Positions 25,708 through 35,760 of a DNA stretch of 64,000 nucleotides are shown here, in pieces; position 1 is the stretch's first letter, and every line of letters starts with the position of its first letter. The translations under genes and the position numbers were made by a program. The stretch covers positions 6,634 through 70,633 of the forward strand of contig JAVBLK010000037.1 of assembly GCA_031553565.1 (NCBI GenBank). The letters are read 5' to 3'. The DNA comes from JAVBLK01 sp031553565 (GTDB lineage Bacteria > Bacillota > Clostridia > Christensenellales > DUVY01). A model generated the notes under the pieces. That model was not told the DNA's origin. It did not search any database and saw nothing but the letters and a program-made list of their open reading frames with translations.

Positions 25708-26481
25708 CTATTTTGCAACTATATAGTATACAAGGCTCAATATGAACAATATCCCCAAATATACCGCAAACCATTTGTAATTGCTCTTTTTGATAAGTAT
25801 AAGCATCAGCTTTATCGCAAAGAAGCCCGACACCGCCGCGGCCAGCATCCCTGCCGCAACCGCAGTGACCGAAACCGAATCAAAGACCCCGGCGCCGCCC
25901 TTTATAAGGCTGTATGCCGCCGACCCCAATATTATCGGTATGCTCATAAAGAAAGAAAAACGCGCCGCCCTTTCCCTGTCCGCGCCCGACAAGACGCCCG
26001 CCGAAATCGTCGAGCCGCTGCGCGATAGTCCGGGGATCACCGCGACGGCCTGCGCAAGCCCCATAATTGCGGCAGACTTTATCCCGACCGGCTTGCCGGG
26101 GGCTTTTCTGCGCTTAGACACGAGCTCGGTGGTCAAAAGGAGCGCGCCGGTCAAAAGGAACATAAACGGCAAAACCAGCCCCCCTTCAAAAAACTTTTCG
26201 ATCGTGCCGCTTAAAAAAAAGCCGGCGGCGGCCGCAGGAACGGACGCGATAACAAGCAGCGCAAGCTTCTTGAACGGCGGTTTTAAAAGAGCCAAAAGCT
26301 CCTTCCAAAAAACTATCACTATTGCGGCAACTGTCGCTACGTGCAGCATCACGTCAAAAAAAACTGACGGAGCAATGCCTAAGATATCCTTTAAAAGCAC
26401 AAGGTGCCCGCTGCTTGAAACAGGGAAAAACTCCGTAAGCCCCTGGATCAGGCCTAAAAAAATCGCCTCGATAATATCCAT
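25708..26481 (-). CDS. uppP: Undecaprenyl-diphosphatase
   Basis: A 257-aa BacA-type membrane phosphatase recycling undecaprenyl pyrophosphate. Motif 1 is GLIQGLTEFFPVSSSGHL and motif 2 PGLSRSGSTI. The ATG at 26481 overlaps the stop of the upstream CapD-type gene (TGATG), so the genes are coupled. Overexpression of this family gives bacitracin resistance in other species; here it more likely serves glycan synthesis. Confidence 0.94.
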   Translation of the reverse strand: MDIIEAIFLGLIQGLTEFFPVSSSGHLVLLKDILGIAPSVFFDVMLHVATVAAIVIVFWKELLALLKPPFKKLALLVIASVPAAAAGFFLSGTIEKFFEGGLVLPFMFLLTGALLLTTELVSKRRKAPGKPVGIKSAAIMGLAQAVAVIPGLSRSGSTISAGVLSGADRERAARFSFFMSIPIILGSAAYSLIKGGAGVFDSVSVTAVAAGMLAAAVSGFFAIKLMLILIKKSNYKWFAVYLGILFILSLVYYIVAK

Positions 26482-28355
26482 CAAACCACGACCGCCCTGT
26501 ATTCACTCGGAACGATATTGAATAATTCATTTGCCGCGGCAGCGTCGTCCTCACGGTTCACGGCCGCCTGCAGCCGGCGAAGCCCGTCAATAAGCGCGTT
26601 GCCGTTCACGCTGCAAAGCTTTGTGATAAATATGCCCTCATGCGAGGTCTTGTCGCACATCTCGTTGTCGAACCGCAGCTCCTCGAACAGCTTCTCACCC
26701 TTCCTGAGACCCACTATTTCTATCTTTATATCCTTATGCGGCTCATAACCCGACAGCCTGATAAGATCTTCGGCAAGACTGTAAATCTTTACAGGCTCGC
26801 CCATATCAAGCACAAACACCTCGCCGCCGGCGGCAAAGGCCCCCGCCTGCAGCACCAGACTTACCGCCTCGGGGATCGTCATAAAATAACGCATTATTTC
26901 CTTATGCGTGACCGTAACGGGGCCGCCTGCCGCAATCTGTTTCAAAAAGATAGGTATCGCGCTGCCGTTGCTGCCCACGACGTTGCCGAAACGCACCGCC
27001 GCCATCTTGACGCGGCTGGTGCGCCCCCGCGCCTGTACGATCATCTCGGCCACGCGCTTGGTTGCGCCCATAATATTGGCCGGGTTTACGGCCTTATCGG
27101 TTGAAATGAATATAAACTTCTCCACGCCGCTTTCGTCGCACTGGTTAATAAGGTTCAGCGTCCCGAAAATATTTGTCTTAATCGCCTCGTTACAGTTGAT
27201 CTCCATCATCGGGACATGCTTATAGGCCGCCGCGTGAAAAACAACTTCCGGTTTATATCTGGCAAATACTTCCGAAAGCTTCCGCTTGTCCCTGACATTG
27301 CCGATAATAAGAGTATAACGCTCCCGCGGGAAAACCGCAGACAGCTCGTTGTCCAGCTCGAAAACGCCGTTCTCGTACGCGTCAAAAATAATAAGGTGCC
27401 TGCATCCGAATCTGAGCACCTGACGGCACAGCTCCGACCCGATCGACCCCGCTGCGCCGGTGATAAGGATAGCCTTGTCCTTTACGCAGGAATCAACAAG
27501 CTCCTGCCGTATCCGTATCTCGTCGCGCCCGAGCAGCGCCTCGATCTTTATATCCTCCAGGCGAACGGTCTCACCGTTTATCGCGCTGCTGTCGGTCACG
27601 ATCGGGGCGATCTTGACCTCGACCTTACAATCCAAACACGCCTGATAAAGCGCTTTAAGGTCGGACTTGACTATCTTGGAAATAGCGATAATTATGGCGT
27701 CTGCGCGGTATTCACGGACTGCGCTTGCCAGCTTATCCCGTCCGCCGATAACGTCGATGCCGGAGAGCGTCATCCCCTGCTTGTCGGGATTGTCGTCTAT
27801 TATTGCGACCGGTGCATAGCCCAGGGCGGGATTATTGATAAACCTTGTGATAAGGTATGCGCCCGTATAGCCCGCGCCGATAATTATCGCGCGCTTCTGT
27901 TGGCTCTCGCCGTCCGGCCTTATTTGCTTGCGCAGATGGATAAAGTATTTGTAAAACCAATAAGAAAAGCGTAAGATCGCCGAAAAAGAGAAGCTTAAAA
28001 AGCTAAACATCAAAGTAAACTGCGGACTCAACAGCAGCGCTTCGCCGAGCACCGGAATAAGCGCAAGGATCGTAAGGACGGCCATCGCCACAAAAAACGC
28101 GCTGATTACGCGCATCAGCTCCATTCTGCCCGCGTATTTCCAAATGCCCGAAAAACAGCCGAACGCCAGCAGCATCGTCATAACTGCGCCGACGCATATG
28201 ACCAGCCGCACTATCATTACGGGCGAAAACTGAACGTCAAGGCTTCCGGCATTGATAATAAGCTCCGCCAGAAAAAATGTCGCCGCTGTTAATATGAGGT
28301 CGAGAAAGAAGGTTATTACTTTCGACCTGTTTCTTTTGTGCGTTTTTTTCTCCAT
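26481..28355 (-). CDS. CapD/FlaA1-type nucleotide-sugar epimerase/dehydratase
   Basis: A 624-aa membrane SDR enzyme. Four N-terminal helices (residues about 12-130) precede a first Rossmann domain (AIIIGAGYTGAYLI) and a catalytic SDR domain (ITGAAGSIGSELCRQ, FISTDKAVNPANIMGATKR). Proteins of this build dehydrate or epimerise UDP-GlcNAc at the start of capsule or UDP-bacillosamine-type pathways. The ATG at 28355 has AAGGG too close to it to be a good ribosome site. Coupled to uppP downstream. Confidence 0.88.
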   Translation of the reverse strand: MEKKTHKRNRSKVITFFLDLILTAATFFLAELIINAGSLDVQFSPVMIVRLVICVGAVMTMLLAFGCFSGIWKYAGRMELMRVISAFFVAMAVLTILALIPVLGEALLLSPQFTLMFSFLSFSFSAILRFSYWFYKYFIHLRKQIRPDGESQQKRAIIIGAGYTGAYLITRFINNPALGYAPVAIIDDNPDKQGMTLSGIDVIGGRDKLASAVREYRADAIIIAISKIVKSDLKALYQACLDCKVEVKIAPIVTDSSAINGETVRLEDIKIEALLGRDEIRIRQELVDSCVKDKAILITGAAGSIGSELCRQVLRFGCRHLIIFDAYENGVFELDNELSAVFPRERYTLIIGNVRDKRKLSEVFARYKPEVVFHAAAYKHVPMMEINCNEAIKTNIFGTLNLINQCDESGVEKFIFISTDKAVNPANIMGATKRVAEMIVQARGRTSRVKMAAVRFGNVVGSNGSAIPIFLKQIAAGGPVTVTHKEIMRYFMTIPEAVSLVLQAGAFAAGGEVFVLDMGEPVKIYSLAEDLIRLSGYEPHKDIKIEIVGLRKGEKLFEELRFDNEMCDKTSHEGIFITKLCSVNGNALIDGLRRLQAAVNREDDAAAANELFNIVPSEYRAVVV

Positions 28356-28416
28356 TCCCTTAAACTAAAGCGGCGTCAGCCATGCTTTTACATGCCTGTT
28401 GCAATAAAGACGCGGC

Positions 28417-29604
28417 TTATTTTATAAAGTCGCTTCTTGTGTCCGTGACAAAAACCGAAAGCAGCTTCAGCCTTGCCGTATCGGCGACCTCTTTCATATG
28501 CTTTACCGCTTTCATACTCGTGTTCTTTTGTCCGATCACCGCCACTACCCCGTCGCAGAGCTCACATGCGATGGCGCAATCGTAGTTGCTTGCCTCGACC
28601 GTGTCGATAAGTATATAGTCAAATTCCTTCTCTGCGTCGGAAAGCAGCTTTTCCCATTCGGCGCGAGTCTGGTTTTCCTGGTTTATGACCTTGACGCGGT
28701 GGCCGTATTTCCGCATCGACGCCGCGTGCATCTCGAGCACGTGCGCGGTTTCCGCGGTCTTCTTCGGGCAGATAAAGCCTACCGTCCTACAGCCCTCTTC
28801 TTTTTCTATAAGATAGCCGTAACGCACCGCATTCTCGTCGTAGGGCGCGGCCGAGTACCCGCCGCCTTTCGCGCCGGAGTCGACATATACGGGCTGAAGC
28901 CCCGCCGCGCTGATAAGCTGCACGGAATTAGGCTTGTTGTTGAAAAAATACACACAGACGGCGATCGCCACGCCGATCACCGCGCCGGCCAATGCGCCCG
29001 CGACAATCGCTATTATCCTGTCGGACTGCCGCACATAACCTTTTACGCTGATTTTATCGGGGTCGGATTTGAATATCCCGCTGCTTGTGGCCGAGATCCT
29101 GAAGACCTCGTCGGCGCCTACCTGTACAATCATATCGGACATCAGATCTGTAACATAATTCTGTATTTCGTCCGCAAACGTATTCAATATCGCCTTTGCG
29201 TCCTCGAACTCCCGGTCGATGACATAGATACTGATAAACGGATCGACCGAGATCTTCACAGCATCCTTAAAAGCCCTTTCCTTTTTAGGCTCGGCCGTTC
29301 CGCTAAAAATATTGTCCTTGATCTTATTAAAGACCTTCGCCTCGCATTCCGACGAGATATAGTTCTTTATGTTGTTGATATTGTTTTCATTGTAAATAAT
29401 CAGCTCGCCGCTGACATTTACCTGGTTTAAGTAAATATTCATTTGGTAAACGTCCTTGGAAAGCGGCATCGCCGCAAGAACGTACACGGCGGCGATCAGC
29501 GCGCCGAATATAACCAGAAAGCCTATCATCAGCCACTTTTTCAGCACTGCTTTTATTATTACCATGAAAGATATTTCCTGACCGGGTGCGGAGGCTTCGT
29601 CCAT
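28417..29604 (-). CDS. Wzz-like chain-length regulator fused to a degenerate tyrosine-kinase domain
   Basis: A 395-aa protein. Two membrane helices (about residues 24-46 and 195-218) flank an extracytoplasmic domain, as in Wzz/CapA polysaccharide co-polymerases. The C-terminal ~150 residues look like a bacterial tyrosine (BY) kinase: EFDYILIDT fits Walker B, and LCDGVVAVIGQKNTSMKAV and LSVFVTDT fit later strands. The expected Walker A is replaced by FICPKKTAETAHV, with no GxxxxGKS/T, and there is no C-terminal tyrosine cluster. Catalysis is therefore doubtful. The ATG at 29604 follows AAGGAG. No intact BY-kinase is nearby. Confidence 0.75.
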   Translation of the reverse strand: MDEASAPGQEISFMVIIKAVLKKWLMIGFLVIFGALIAAVYVLAAMPLSKDVYQMNIYLNQVNVSGELIIYNENNINNIKNYISSECEAKVFNKIKDNIFSGTAEPKKERAFKDAVKISVDPFISIYVIDREFEDAKAILNTFADEIQNYVTDLMSDMIVQVGADEVFRISATSSGIFKSDPDKISVKGYVRQSDRIIAIVAGALAGAVIGVAIAVCVYFFNNKPNSVQLISAAGLQPVYVDSGAKGGGYSAAPYDENAVRYGYLIEKEEGCRTVGFICPKKTAETAHVLEMHAASMRKYGHRVKVINQENQTRAEWEKLLSDAEKEFDYILIDTVEASNYDCAIACELCDGVVAVIGQKNTSMKAVKHMKEVADTARLKLLSVFVTDTRSDFIK

Positions 29605-29818
29605 TATTTTTAGCTCCTTAGACTGTTAATTTGCCGGTATCATTCGAAAGCAGCCGGCAGCTTTGCCGCCTGCTTTAAAAGCCGGCTTTAAAGGCCTTTG
29701 CCGGATCGCCCGTTCCCCCCTGCAAGGAAGTTCGCAGGGCGATAAGCGGCGCAGCGGTATGCGGACATTTCCGGTGTATACCGGAAGCCGCTTAAAATAT
29801 TATAACATAAGAACGGGA

Positions 29819-31096
29819 TTATTGTATGCTGTTTATATAAGTTTTAAAGACAGCAAGAGTATTTTTAACCTTTTCGGCGTCCCCGCACTCGACCATGACC
29901 CTGACCTTGGGCTCGGTGCCCGACATCCTTGCCACTATCCTGCCGATTCCGCTGAACTCCGCCTGATATTTTTTGCATAGGGCTTTAAAGCCCTCGTCCT
30001 CCATAATGGACGGCTTGGCATATTCGGCGATAGCGCCCTGAGGGCACAGGTCAAGGCGCACCGGCGGCTTTAGCCTGCCGCCGCAGAGCATCGATTTTAT
30101 AAAAAACAAGCCGGCGGCTATCCCGTCGCCCGTCGCGCCGCATTCCCTGATAATATAATGGCCGCTTTGCTCGCCGCCCAGGGAATAACCGCTCTTAAAC
30201 ATTTCGTCCGCAATATATTTATCGCCCACAGGAGTGCGCAAAAGCTTTATGCCGTCGGCATTTAAGGCCTTCTCCAGCGCAAGGTTATTTAAGATCGTGC
30301 CCACTACGGCGCCGCCGCGAAGCTCCATAGATTTAGAAAGATTGTATATGACGCTGTCGCCGTCAAGCACCTCGCCGTTCACCGCGATGGACAAGCGGTC
30401 GGCGTCGCCGTCGAAGGAAAGCCCCGTCTGCCCGTCCGTAAGGCAGGAGATCACTGTTTCCGGATAGAGCGCGCCGCACTTTTCGTTTATGCGGCCGCCC
30501 GCGGAAATATCGCAGTGGATCGCCGTGACCGAGCAGCCCAGCGCCTTGAAAATGCCGGGCGCCACCAACCCTGCCGCTCCGTTTGCGCAGTCTAAGGCCA
30601 CTTTGACGCCTTTAAAATCGCAGTCCTTGAACATTCCGCAGATATGCGCGGCATATTCGCCGGCTGCAAGCTTGTTTTCGGACAACCCGCCGCCGCCGCA
30701 GCTTTTTAACGGGTTATCGATATAATGTTCGATCCGCGCCTCCTCCGTTTCGGTAAGCTTTATCCCGCTGCCGGCGAAGATCTTTATGCCGTTAAATTCC
30801 GGCGGGTTGTGCGACGCGCTGATCATCACGCCGCATTTAGCGGCGTACTTTATCGTAAGATAGGATATCGCCGGCGTAGGCAGTATCCCCGCCGACATGA
30901 CGCTGCAGCCCATGTCCGACAGCCCCCTTGAGTATTCCCTTAAAAGCGCGGGACAACTCAGCCTTGTGTCGCAGCCTATTATGTAGAGCCCCTTGCCCAT
31001 TGCCGCCGCCGTAGCGGCGCCCGCGCGGTAGCTCAATTCGTCGGTAAGGAATTTACCGTACTCGCCCCTGATTCCGTCTGTTCCAAAATATTTCAT
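29819..31096 (-). CDS. glmM: Phosphoglucosamine mutase
   Basis: A 425-aa alpha-D-phosphohexomutase converting glucosamine-6-phosphate to glucosamine-1-phosphate for UDP-GlcNAc. The N-terminus YFGTDGIRGEYG, the active-site serine in MISASHNPPEFNGIK, the metal loop SFDGDADRLS, the sugar loop GGEQSGHYI and the phosphate loop RMSGTEPKVRVM are all intact. The ATG at 31096 lies 9 nt below a TATAAT and has no Shine-Dalgarno. Confidence 0.95.
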   Translation of the reverse strand: MKYFGTDGIRGEYGKFLTDELSYRAGAATAAAMGKGLYIIGCDTRLSCPALLREYSRGLSDMGCSVMSAGILPTPAISYLTIKYAAKCGVMISASHNPPEFNGIKIFAGSGIKLTETEEARIEHYIDNPLKSCGGGGLSENKLAAGEYAAHICGMFKDCDFKGVKVALDCANGAAGLVAPGIFKALGCSVTAIHCDISAGGRINEKCGALYPETVISCLTDGQTGLSFDGDADRLSIAVNGEVLDGDSVIYNLSKSMELRGGAVVGTILNNLALEKALNADGIKLLRTPVGDKYIADEMFKSGYSLGGEQSGHYIIRECGATGDGIAAGLFFIKSMLCGGRLKPPVRLDLCPQGAIAEYAKPSIMEDEGFKALCKKYQAEFSGIGRIVARMSGTEPKVRVMVECGDAEKVKNTLAVFKTYINSIQ

Positions 31097-31105
31097 TGCA
31101 TAAAC

Positions 31106-31134
31106 ATTATATGCAGTTTTAAAAAAAGTCGCAA
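31106..31134 (-). promoter_or_regulatory. glmM promoter, predicted near-leaderless mRNA
   Basis: Minus strand TTGCGA (31134-31129), 17-nt spacer, TATAAT (31111-31106). The leader would be about 3 nt. Confidence 0.78.
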
Positions 31135-31183
31135 CAAAAAACGCTGAAAAAACGCCGGTCCGAAAGGTAAATTTCCGGCTTGC

Positions 31184-31225
31184 ATAGTAAATCAGCTTTA
31201 TACTAAGTTAGTTTTAAATTACCAA
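31184..31225. repeat. Possible family-2 remnant
   Basis: ATAGTAAATCAGCTTTA resembles the outer arm of the family-2 element at 7812 with one mismatch. AGTTAGTTTTAAA follows as a partial inverted arm. It is short and degenerate. Confidence 0.4.
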
Positions 31226-31315
31226 AAACGCTACTTTGTATTAAAAACCTGCAAAACCCGCTTTAGCGCACACGGCCGGAATACCGCCGCGCCTTAAGCG
31301 GACCTGTCGAAAAAT

Positions 31316-31345
31316 GTCATAATAAATAAGCTTTTTGCGTATTAA
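31316..31345 (+). promoter_or_regulatory. Candidate sigma-E promoter of spoIIID
   Basis: GTCATAAT (31316-31323) differs at one base from the sigma-E -35 GTCATATT. After 14 nt comes CGTATTAA, a poor match to the -10 CATACAAT. The position about 50 nt before spoIIID fits the known sigma-E control of that gene. Confidence 0.4.
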
Positions 31346-31399
31346 TGATAATAGGGCTTTCGCGCCCGGAGCAATTATATAAAGGGGAGACGGTATGCC

Positions 31400-31648
31400 A
31401 TGAAATCCTACATCGCCAAAAGGGCGCTGGAGACGGCGCAGTACATCATAGAAAATAAAATTACTGTACGGGAGGCGGCGAAGACCTTTTGCATAAGCAA
31501 ATCGACGGTACATAAGGATATTACCGAACGGCTGGAGGAGATAGACAAAATCTTGTGCGGCCGGGTAAAAGAAGTACTCAAAATAAACCTTGACGAGCGG
31601 CATATCCGCGGCGGCAACGCGACAAAGGCCAAATACGGCGGCGCATAA
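31400..31648 (+). CDS. spoIIID: Sporulation transcription factor SpoIIID
   Basis: An 82-aa DNA-binding protein that switches mother-cell gene expression during spore formation. It has the helix-turn-helix VREAAKTFCISKSTVHKDITERL and the conserved tail HIRGGNATKAKYGG. Length and sequence match the family. The ATG at 31400 follows GGGGAG at about 10 nt. It stands alone; in many Firmicutes an mreB-like gene follows, which is absent here. It is strong evidence that the organism forms endospores. Confidence 0.95.
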   Translation: MKSYIAKRALETAQYIIENKITVREAAKTFCISKSTVHKDITERLEEIDKILCGRVKEVLKINLDERHIRGGNATKAKYGGA

Positions 31649-31681
31649 GGGAATCGGCCGCTCTTCATCACTATCCAAGAG

Positions 31682-31715
31682 AAAAAACCGGGATCCGGCG
31701 GGTCCCGGTTTTTTT
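31682..31715. terminator. Bidirectional terminator
   Basis: AAAACCGGGA and TCCCGGTTTT form a 10-bp stem with A-rich left and T-rich right flanks. It serves both spoIIID (+) and the hybrid kinase (-). Confidence 0.88.
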
Positions 31716-31754
31716 ACAATTTAGGCTTCTCGTCCGTCCTTTCCGCTGCGCTCT

Positions 31755-34700
31755 TTATGCTTTCCTCAGATACTTTCTGAGCAGCGCCATAACCTCGTCT
31801 ATGTCCAGGGGCTTGCCGATGTGGCCGTTCATCCCGGCGTCCATACACCGGGCGATATCCTCCTTGAACACATTGGCCGTCATCGCGATTATCGGCACTT
31901 CCTTTGACCCCTGGATATCCGAGGCGCGGATCATTCTTGCCGCCGTCAGCCCGTCCATCTCGGGCATCTGCAGATCCATAAATATAAGGTCGTACTTTCC
32001 GCTGTTGTCGGAAAACAGCCGGACAGCCTGCACGCCGTTCTCGGCGGAATCGATCCTGATCCGCGTGGGCTCCAAAACGGTCAAAACTATCTCGCGGTTG
32101 ATTTCCACGTCCTCGCAAAGCATGATCCTGTACGCCGAGAAATCATCGGCGTCCGCGTCTGTTTCCGCCGCCTTTTCCCCGACAGACAGACTATCGCCGA
32201 TCGCTTTCCTGATAGCGTTCGGAAACAGCGGCTTCTGCAGGAATTTATTGACGCCGGCGCGCTTGGCGTCGCCCTCTATCTCGCTTAACTCGACTGACGA
32301 TATCATAATGATTTTCGGGTCGCCCGCCGCAAGAGACCTGATCCTGTGCGACAGCTCGATACCGTCCATTCCCGGCATATTCCAATCGATAAAATATATA
32401 TCGTAGCCGCCCTTTTCCACGATCAGTTTCAGCGCCTCCGCGCCGCCGGCCGCAACGTCGCATTTAAAGCCGATCCGGCCCGCCACGTCTGTGAAAAATT
32501 CCCTGATATCTGGCATATCGTCGACCGCCAAGGCCCTCAGCGACGCGAAATCGGGCTTTGACGCCCCCGCCGCCGCTTCTGCCGCGCCGCGCCTGATCGT
32601 TATAGTAAACGAGAATGTCGAGCCCTTGCCTGTTTCGCTGATCACCGAAATCTGTCCGCCCATCATTTCGACGATACTCTTCGATATGACCAGCCCCAGC
32701 CCCGTGCCGCCGTACTTTCTGGACGTACCGCTCTCGGCCTGCTCGAACGAGGTAAACAGCCGCGGCATCTGTTCCGGCGAGATCCCGATCCCGGTGTCCT
32801 GCACCTCGATCAAAAGCCGCAGCCCGCCGTCCGCGTTTTCACCCAAATATTTAGACCTGACGGTGATAGTACCCTTTTCGGGAGTGAATTTGACCGCGTT
32901 GCTTAAAAGGTTGGTCAGCACCTGCGCCAGCCGCTGGTCATCGCCGTACAGCGTCTCCGGTATCGCCGGATCGATATAGAAAGAGAAAGTCTGTTTCTTC
33001 TCCTCCACCCTGAAATTCACGACGTTGGCGACCCTCTCCAGCACCTTCTCAAAATTGAATTCGGCGTCGGACAGCGTAAACTTATTCGCCTCGATCTTTG
33101 ACATGTCCAGAATGTCGTTGATGACGCCCAAAAGGTGGGTGGACGCGTCCTCTATTTTATTGAAGGAATAGTCCTTTTTCTCCAAATTGTCCGCCGCTTT
33201 CCCGATAGAGGTCATACCGATGATAGCGTTCAAAGGCGTGCGGATCTCGTGGCTCATATTGGACAAAAAATCGGTCTTTGCCTTGCTGGCCTGCTCGGCC
33301 TTCCTTCGCGCGATCTGTATCTCCGTCACGTCGTTGGTGGCGATGATATAGCCTTTTTGTGCCCCGCGGTTGTCGGTAAGGTAGCTTGCCGTGCCCTTAA
33401 AGTATTGGCCGCTGTCCTCCTTAAAGACCACCACCGCCTCGCCGCCCTCTTTAAGCGCGCGTATCGGGCAGTCCTTGGAGCCTATCTGATATATGCTGTT
33501 TTTACTGTAAGGCTTGCCCACCACCTCGTCAATGCTTTTTTTATTGATGTACTTTAGGCCCAGGTCGTTCATATAGATTATGTTCAGGTCAAGATCGGTG
33601 ATGCACAGCGGGCTCTTCACGCTGTCGACGACGCTGTCCGCCAGCTCATCGATCGAGTCCGCCAGGATCCCGAACTCGTCTTTTGCCCTTGACCGCAGCC
33701 GGAATTGCCGCTCGCCCGCCTTAAAGCGCGATATCCCCGCGACAAGCTGGTTTATATTGCTGCTCAAGGAAGATGCGACCCAAACCGCCACCAGTACGAC
33801 TATGGCCACCAGTACGAAGGTCAGCGGCCCGATGATAAGGATCGTTTCCTTCAGGCTGGCGCCGGCGGCTTCCTCAAGCCGCGCCTTTGTTATCGCCGCC
33901 GGCCTTGTGAAGTCGTCAAGCCCCGCGCCTATCGCCACAAACCCGAACCCGCGCAAGGAACCGCCGTTCGCCGCGCCCGGCGCGTACTGCCCGGTATAAT
34001 AAGGTATGGCCGCCGCTGTAGTAAGCTTGTACAGCCCGCTCCATTTTATATAGAACGAGCCGGAGCCGCCCGCTTGTGTCAGCTCCATCCAGCCGGTGCA
34101 CTGCGGCGCGTTGTTGAGATATCTGCCGTCCAGCCCGACAATCCCGGCCTTTGTCAGCGCGGCTGCGGGAGTCTTGCTGCGGTCCTGCGCGTTGAATTCG
34201 GGTACGGAGTTTTGTTCGGAATACGCGCCCCAGGAAAGCTGCGCCGGCGACGCAAGCGGATCGTTCGCTTTGACGCCCTGTGCCCAGGCTTGCCACGCTT
34301 CATAGATAGGTGTCTCCAGCCACGGCGTCTGCGGATAGCCCGTTTCGGCGTCGTATCCCACGATCGAGTTATGGCGCGGGTGACAGATGCTGCGGCATTT
34401 GTAGTCCCAGATGAACGCATAATTGCCTTCATACGCGCTGGAAAGATCAGTATAACGGCTGTTCATCGGCGTGATGTGGTCTACCATCTCCATGATATGG
34501 TCGTGGTTGAGCGCGAAAGTCACATATCCCGTCTTGACGCCGTTATCAAAAACCGGCGTCGCCCAGCGCACTATCCCCTCGAACCTTTTCCCGTTGGGGT
34601 TTTCCTTGCCTGCGTAAGCCTGCGCCCTGTAGTCAAAGTCGATCGGATAGCCGCGGTCGGCTGCGGCCTTATTGACGTTCGCCTCTGTATACATACCGAT

Positions 34701-35504
34701 GTAATTTGAGCCTACATACGCGCCGATGACGTCAGAGACATATATCTCGCCTTCATCAAGTAAGGCAAGCACGGGAAAATAACTTTCCGCTTTTACGTAT
34801 GTATTGATATAGTTGCCCGTTTCCGGGTCAGTCACGGAGACGTTGCGCTTAAACGTGCTCAGCGGCGAGTTCTTTTTGGTGGTCGCCGTTCCTTTTGGGC
34901 CGCTTAAGGGCGTCACATATTTATATATTTCCTGCCCGCTGATATCAAGATAGGTAATCTCGTCATATAACGGCACGTCGACATACTCGTACTCCTCGGG
35001 CGCGCGGTAGTTAAAGCCGTCGTTATCGTTGTTCTGCCCGTTCGCTGACTTTTCCGGATTGTACAGCGGCGCGCCCGCTCCCGCGCCGGCCTCTTGCCAC
35101 AGGTTATTCTCCTTATCCTCCGTCCACTCGCCGGCGTCCGGGTCGACATGCCTGATTATCCTGCCCGTCTTTGCCTCTGAAAACGCCTTGTACGCCGCAT
35201 CCGAGGGCGCAATCCCCCGCGCCAAAAGCCGGATATCCGCGTCGCGCCCGTACAGGAAGGCGGCTACCTCCTTCGCCGTGCCGGTCGACATCCGCTCGAT
35301 GTTTTCGACCGCGCTCTTATTCAGCGCCTCGGACGAGTCCCTTACCGCGATCTCGCGCAGCCGGCTGCCCAGTGAAACTATCGCGGTCATCGCTATCACC
35401 GCGACAAGGACCAACGGGATGACCTTGAATACTATGAAGATCAAGATCAGCTTCGGCCGGAGCTTCAGAGAAATTTTTTCGGAAAACAGGCTGCCTTTTC
35501 GCAT
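31755..35504 (-). CDS. Hybrid sensor histidine kinase with two receiver domains
   Basis: A 1249-aa protein. A membrane helix at about residues 18-40 and another near 560 enclose a large extracytoplasmic sensor (~510 residues, Cache-like, rich in Tyr and Asn). HAMP, PAS (LCITDLDLNIIYMNDLGLKYIN), HisKA (SNMSHEIRTPLNAIIGM) and HATPase domains follow, then receiver 1 (FIDWNMPGMDGIEL) and receiver 2 (FMDLQMPEMDGLTA). No HPt domain or output domain is present, so phosphate must pass to a separate protein. The ATG at 35504 follows AAAGGG. It is a clear paralogue of the kinase at 39581, which lacks the PAS domain. Monocistronic. Confidence 0.9.
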   Translation of the reverse strand: MRKGSLFSEKISLKLRPKLILIFIVFKVIPLVLVAVIAMTAIVSLGSRLREIAVRDSSEALNKSAVENIERMSTGTAKEVAAFLYGRDADIRLLARGIAPSDAAYKAFSEAKTGRIIRHVDPDAGEWTEDKENNLWQEAGAGAGAPLYNPEKSANGQNNDNDGFNYRAPEEYEYVDVPLYDEITYLDISGQEIYKYVTPLSGPKGTATTKKNSPLSTFKRNVSVTDPETGNYINTYVKAESYFPVLALLDEGEIYVSDVIGAYVGSNYIGMYTEANVNKAAADRGYPIDFDYRAQAYAGKENPNGKRFEGIVRWATPVFDNGVKTGYVTFALNHDHIMEMVDHITPMNSRYTDLSSAYEGNYAFIWDYKCRSICHPRHNSIVGYDAETGYPQTPWLETPIYEAWQAWAQGVKANDPLASPAQLSWGAYSEQNSVPEFNAQDRSKTPAAALTKAGIVGLDGRYLNNAPQCTGWMELTQAGGSGSFYIKWSGLYKLTTAAAIPYYTGQYAPGAANGGSLRGFGFVAIGAGLDDFTRPAAITKARLEEAAGASLKETILIIGPLTFVLVAIVVLVAVWVASSLSSNINQLVAGISRFKAGERQFRLRSRAKDEFGILADSIDELADSVVDSVKSPLCITDLDLNIIYMNDLGLKYINKKSIDEVVGKPYSKNSIYQIGSKDCPIRALKEGGEAVVVFKEDSGQYFKGTASYLTDNRGAQKGYIIATNDVTEIQIARRKAEQASKAKTDFLSNMSHEIRTPLNAIIGMTSIGKAADNLEKKDYSFNKIEDASTHLLGVINDILDMSKIEANKFTLSDAEFNFEKVLERVANVVNFRVEEKKQTFSFYIDPAIPETLYGDDQRLAQVLTNLLSNAVKFTPEKGTITVRSKYLGENADGGLRLLIEVQDTGIGISPEQMPRLFTSFEQAESGTSRKYGGTGLGLVISKSIVEMMGGQISVISETGKGSTFSFTITIRRGAAEAAAGASKPDFASLRALAVDDMPDIREFFTDVAGRIGFKCDVAAGGAEALKLIVEKGGYDIYFIDWNMPGMDGIELSHRIRSLAAGDPKIIMISSVELSEIEGDAKRAGVNKFLQKPLFPNAIRKAIGDSLSVGEKAAETDADADDFSAYRIMLCEDVEINREIVLTVLEPTRIRIDSAENGVQAVRLFSDNSGKYDLIFMDLQMPEMDGLTAARMIRASDIQGSKEVPIIAMTANVFKEDIARCMDAGMNGHIGKPLDIDEVMALLRKYLRKA

Positions 35505-35760
35505 AAATCTACCCTTTAAAAGTGTATGTTTTTGTATTTTTTGTTATTAAATTGTAATTAATATGTGAATATTTACAGTATATCATATTTTGCTTCCGGG
35601 GACAAGGAAATAAGCCGGGTCAGGCTCTCTTTTTTAGGCCGCTTGACGGTTGGTTAAAAATTTGCGTATGTGGACGCATTGCGAATAATGAAAAATATTT
35701 TGTTTGGAAAACAATAATTAGATAATTTACACTTTTTCATAGGGAATAAACGCTTTAGGC

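Noticed and set aside
31241..31678. 145-aa minus-strand frame opposite spoIIID
   Set aside because: It is the antisense of a clear SpoIIID gene and has no supporting signals.
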